Assembly (NCBI RefSeq): GCF_014171475.1
Contig: NZ_CP048817.1
Coordinates: 930,001 to 994,000 of the forward strand
DNA length: 64,000 nt
Direction of reading: 5' to 3'
Source of the DNA: Sphingomonas sp. So64.6b
GTDB lineage: Bacteria > Pseudomonadota > Alphaproteobacteria > Sphingomonadales > Sphingomonadaceae
Within the stretch, counting starts at the first letter, position 1; the number at the start of each line of letters is the position of its first letter. Of this stretch, positions 61,360 through 64,000 are shown piece after piece. The translations under genes and the position numbers were made by a program. Below the pieces are notes generated by a model. It worked only from the letters and a program-made list of their open reading frames with translations. It was not told the DNA's origin and searched no databases.

Positions 61360-62577
61360 TTACTCCTCCCCGGCACGGGGAGGGGGACCATTCGCTTCTT
61401 CAGCGCGTGGTGGAGGGGGCGCGCCAAGCAGCGTCACGTTTGGGGAGAGTCCCCTCCACCATTTTCCTGAAGGGGCAAATGGTCCCCCTCCCCGTGCCGG
61501 GGAGGAGTAAAGGCCATTGACCCATTTCTGCGCCGGTCTCTCGATCAGATGATACAGCGCAACCGAACTGCCCAGCACGAGCAGCAGGAACAGCGCGACC
61601 AGTATCGGCGGCACCGCGTGCGGATCATCGACCAGCGCGAGCTTGAACACCACGAACAGCAGGAAATGGCCGAGATAGGTCGCATAGCTGATCTCGCCGA
61701 GATAATGCAGCGCGCCATTGTCGAGTGGATTACGCCGCATGCCCGAGGTGAGTGCCAGCGCGAGCAGCAGCGCGGCGAACAGCGCGGGCACGGCAAGCGT
61801 TTCGGGCATGCCCGCCGCCCAGAGCGTCGCGATGAGCAGCGCGATCATCGCCGAAATGATTGCCGGTGCGTGCGGGCGCGCTTTCCATCTTAGCCACAAC
61901 GCACAGATCGCCGTCCCGGCGGAAAATTCGATCAAGCAGCGTATCAGCCCGAAACGGGGGATATCGGTGCCCAGCGAGGGAGCGCCGCCGCGCGCCATAG
62001 TCGCATGGAGCAGCGCGACCAGCGCCGCGATCGCCGCGAGAACTGCCCAGTTCGGTACGCGTCGCCAGTCGATCGCCAAAGTGAGCAGCGGAAAGAGCAG
62101 ATAGGCGCCAAGCTCCGCGCTGATCGACCAGCTCGGGTCGTTCCAGCTCAGCTGGCCGGTAAAGCCCCAATTCTGCACCAGCGCGATGTGCAGCGGCAGT
62201 TCGCGGAATGGATAATTGACCTCCTCCTGCCGTCCGGTTGCGGCGAACAGCCCGGCGAGACCGACCGCGCAGCCAAGCATGAAGAGGTGCAGCGGCCAGA
62301 TTCGCGCGACACGCTTGTGCAGGAAACCGGGCATCGCCGCGAAACCGGAAGCGCGGAACTTCTCGCTCCAGCTCAGCCAGATCACGAAGCCGGACAGCAG
62401 GAAGAAGAAATCGACCGCGAGATAACCTTTGGCGAAGAAGCCGACCCATGGTGCGGGCAGGCCCGCGATCGACAGGCGGATATGATAAAGCACGACGAAC
62501 CACGCCGCGATGCCGCGCATGCTGGTCAATGCGCGCAGTTCGGGTTTGCCCGTCATACCCGCCATTACGCCCACCAT
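61360..62577 (-). CDS. OafA/YrhL-like acyltransferase (acyltransferase 3 family)
   Basis: This 405-residue membrane enzyme transfers acetyl or other acyl groups onto surface carbohydrates. It has about ten helices; the family His occurs in AAWFVVLYHIRLSIAG, and FFLLSGFVIWLSW and HKRVARIWPLHLFML are typical. Its start ATG overlaps the ligase stop (TGATG); in-frame ATGs at 62565 and 62556 are possible alternatives. The natural membrane domain ends near LIERPAQKWVNGLYSS. The last ~48 residues (SPARGGGPFAPSGKWWRGLS and on) are encoded by an intergenic-type inverted repeat and look like an added tail. Confidence 0.9.
   Translation of the reverse strand: MVGVMAGMTGKPELRALTSMRGIAAWFVVLYHIRLSIAGLPAPWVGFFAKGYLAVDFFFLLSGFVIWLSWSEKFRASGFAAMPGFLHKRVARIWPLHLFMLGCAVGLAGLFAATGRQEEVNYPFRELPLHIALVQNWGFTGQLSWNDPSWSISAELGAYLLFPLLTLAIDWRRVPNWAVLAAIAALVALLHATMARGGAPSLGTDIPRFGLIRCLIEFSAGTAICALWLRWKARPHAPAIISAMIALLIATLWAAGMPETLAVPALFAALLLALALTSGMRRNPLDNGALHYLGEISYATYLGHFLLFVVFKLALVDDPHAVPPILVALFLLLVLGSSVALYHLIERPAQKWVNGLYSSPARGGGPFAPSGKWWRGLSPNVTLLGAPPPPRAEEANGPPPRAGEE
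61362..61508. repeat. Inverted repeat with 31-bp perfect arms, partly inside a gene
   Basis: Arms at 61362-61392 and 61478-61508 are perfectly complementary over 31 bp; each begins ACTCCTCCCCGGCACGGGGA when read inward, so each arm is itself partly palindromic. The inner 85 bases contain a second CT-rich inverted part. The acyltransferase stop codon (61360-61362) touches the left end, so the whole element is translated as its C-terminal tail. Confidence 0.85.
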
Positions 62578-63944
62578 CACGAAAGCATCGGCTCGAGCGC
62601 GGGCGGGCGTTCCTTGCGGATCGGGCGCCATGCCTCTTCGCGGCGTTTGCGCGCGAGATAGGTGTCGAGCCCGATCTGCGCGCCCATCAGCATATAGACG
62701 AACGGCTGGAAGGCGATCGCGATAAAGGTCGCGCCGAGCAGATAGACGATGTGTCCGCTCTGCAGCGCGCTGGCGAGCGGCGCGATCCATTCCTGGCCGG
62801 GCAGTGGCTTGCGGTAGCGACGGCGCACCACTTCCATGCGCACGATGCCGGTAATGTTGATGATCAACCACAGCAACAGGCCCGGATAACCCTGTTCGCC
62901 AAGCATCTCGAAATAGGCGCTATGGAAGGCGCGCGCCTTGTCGACGGTCAGTTTCTTCTCGACGGTCTGTTGTCCGTCGACATTCTCGACCTTTTCGGTG
63001 TCGTAGCGGATCTGGTTCTGGCGATACATTTCGAAGCCGCCGCCGAACGGATGGATCCTGGCGTACTCCATCGTCCATTTCCATACCGCGAGCCGGGTCG
63101 AGGCGGATTCGTCCGCCTTATAAGTCTTGATCGTGCTCATCCGGTCGGTGAACGTGCTGGGCAGGAACGGGATCGCAGCGACGCCCATCATTGCCAGCAC
63201 GCCGATATAAAGGCCTTTGCGTTTGGTATCACGGATCATCAGCGCGGCGAGCAGGCCGATGCACAGCAACCCGGTGCGCGTCGAGGTGCCGACCGGGATC
63301 AGCAAGCAGGCAAAGATCAGCGCGTAGCAAAAGCCCTTCACTTTCCAGTCGGGCTTGAAGATCGTGCCGTGGCGGGTGAACCACAGGATTATCGGGATGA
63401 TCGCGATCGCCACCGCGGAGATCGTGCTACCCTCATAAAGACCGGAATTGTTGGTCACCATCAGGTTGAGTTCGCCATAGCCGCCGCCGCCCGAGGCGAT
63501 CGTCTTGATCCCGCCGACGATGATGATCGACGCCGCCGACAGGATCATGATCAGCAGGAGCGATTCGATGCGCAGCCTAGTGCGGAGCGTGAGCGGCAGA
63601 AAGGCGGCGAAGGCCAGCGCCTTCCATACCCAGTCCCATTTATCGAGCGCCTCGATCGGAAAGTCCGCCGACCGTGTCGTCTGGGAACAATAGAAAAGCA
63701 GCAGCACGATGAGGAACTGGCGCGGTGCGATGCGCGTGTCGCGCTTGTCGTCGATCAGCGCCCAGGCCGCAACAGCCAGTCCCGCCGCGATCAGCGAGAT
63801 CGGCACCGAATTGAGCATGAGATAGGTCAGCCGCTGCGGGCTGACGATGTCGATATAGACATAGACGAGCACGAACAGGAACGGCTTGCGAAAGCCCAGC
63901 GCGAAGAAGGACGCGAGGAAACCGACAAAGACGAGATCACGCAC
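62577..63944 (-). CDS. Putative O-glycosylation ligase / Wzy-type polymerase, exosortase-A-associated type
   Basis: This 455-residue membrane protein has about 11 helices and a large periplasmic loop near 290-345. Its N-terminal part (RDLVFVGFLASFFALGFRKP, then SPQRLTYLML) resembles the DUF5935 domain, and RIHPFGGGFEMYR with the later helices resembles Wzy_C/O-antigen ligases. The combination is that of ligases associated with exosortase-A/EpsH systems in Gram-negative bacteria. The start is GTG 63944. It overlaps the acyltransferase gene downstream (TGATG) and an upstream reading frame by 8 bases. Polymerase or ligase activity cannot be told apart by sequence. Confidence 0.85.
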   Translation of the reverse strand: MRDLVFVGFLASFFALGFRKPFLFVLVYVYIDIVSPQRLTYLMLNSVPISLIAAGLAVAAWALIDDKRDTRIAPRQFLIVLLLFYCSQTTRSADFPIEALDKWDWVWKALAFAAFLPLTLRTRLRIESLLLIMILSAASIIIVGGIKTIASGGGGYGELNLMVTNNSGLYEGSTISAVAIAIIPIILWFTRHGTIFKPDWKVKGFCYALIFACLLIPVGTSTRTGLLCIGLLAALMIRDTKRKGLYIGVLAMMGVAAIPFLPSTFTDRMSTIKTYKADESASTRLAVWKWTMEYARIHPFGGGFEMYRQNQIRYDTEKVENVDGQQTVEKKLTVDKARAFHSAYFEMLGEQGYPGLLLWLIINITGIVRMEVVRRRYRKPLPGQEWIAPLASALQSGHIVYLLGATFIAIAFQPFVYMLMGAQIGLDTYLARKRREEAWRPIRKERPPALEPMLS

Positions 63945-64000
63945 CGGGTTTCTCTCCCGATCGTGCTTTGGGCTTCCGCGCGTCGCCCGCGATATCGTTC
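63937..64000 (-). CDS. C-terminal end of an upstream gene (cut by the window)
   Basis: An open frame enters from the window edge and ends in TGA at 63939-63937, overlapping the ligase start by 8 bases. The visible end reads NDIAGDARKPKARSGEKPGA. A short polar tail and tight overlap fit the last residues of a co-transcribed gene, probably part of the same polysaccharide cluster. Only 20 residues are visible, so identity is unknown. Confidence 0.45.
   Translation of the reverse strand, partial: NDIAGDARKPKARSGEKPGA

Noticed and set aside
1..64000. CRISPR array, prophage or conjugative functions
   Set aside because: No regularly spaced identical repeats, Cas genes, phage structural genes, relaxase or type IV secretion genes were seen.

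Overview
The window reads as chromosomal DNA of a high-GC alphaproteobacterium of the sphingomonad group (Sphingomonas or a close relative). The basis is gene content: a TonB-dependent receptor of sphingomonad type, a MucR-type regulator, a queuosine-precursor transporter, many acyl-CoA enzymes, an exosortase-A-type O-ligase, dispersed intergenic inverted repeats, and frequent GTGA, ATGA or TTGA start/stop overlaps. No replication origin, rRNA, CRISPR array, prophage or integrase is visible. Foreign DNA seen directly is one IS3-family insertion sequence (55073-56310).

Layout. 1-6557: a divergent membrane protein gene cut by the window edge, then a coupled six-gene operon (DUF4129, DUF4350, MoxR ATPase, DUF58, SpoIIM-like, RDD). 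6639-10021: an M13 metallopeptidase, tRNA-Arg(UCU), a queuosine-precursor transporter and a small membrane protein. 10031-10225: an unassigned structured RNA-like element with two tRNA-sized domains. 10575-15065: an ABC ATPase with a giant ABC-2 permease/M1 aminopeptidase fusion. 15310-19093: a divergent EmrAB-like efflux unit with a TetR regulator and a hotdog thioesterase. 19301-21462: a MucR-like regulator, tRNA-Leu(CAA) and a Fic protein. 21810-26330: a two-component system between an EF-hand protein and an alpha-glucosidase. 26550-37366: a TonB-like protein, acyl-CoA ligase and thioesterase, GST, SDR, M20 peptidase, an NTF2-like protein, a TetA-like MFS and two acyl-CoA dehydrogenases. 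37582-44353: TonB receptor, MFS importer, RNase R and a small membrane protein. 44557-49870: an enoyl-reductase-like protein, a methyltransferase, an ABCB exporter and a PHA depolymerase. 50006-53762: a PPOX protein, a VOC protein, SoxR, a thiolase and a MaoC hydratase. 54020-61319: DUF2167, the IS, an MHYT-GGDEF-EAL protein, a DUF2167 relic, an NTF2-like protein, an MscS channel and topoisomerase IB. 61360-64000: an acyltransferase, an O-ligase and the tail of one more gene, probably the edge of a polysaccharide cluster.

How the parts fit. The ligase, paired dehydrogenases, MaoC hydratase, thiolase and thioesterases suggest use of fatty, aromatic or steroid-like acids, with the receptor and MFS as likely uptake partners; PHA depolymerase links to carbon storage. 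SoxR with its box and the EmrAB pump are stress and detoxification functions.

The least explained signals are non-coding: the two-domain RNA-like element; a repeat of about 180-195 bp found twice, both times between convergent genes; a cluster of seven CGGGAA motifs; a decayed copy of the DUF2167 C-terminus; and a 31-bp perfect inverted repeat, one arm of which has become the C-terminal tail of an acyltransferase.
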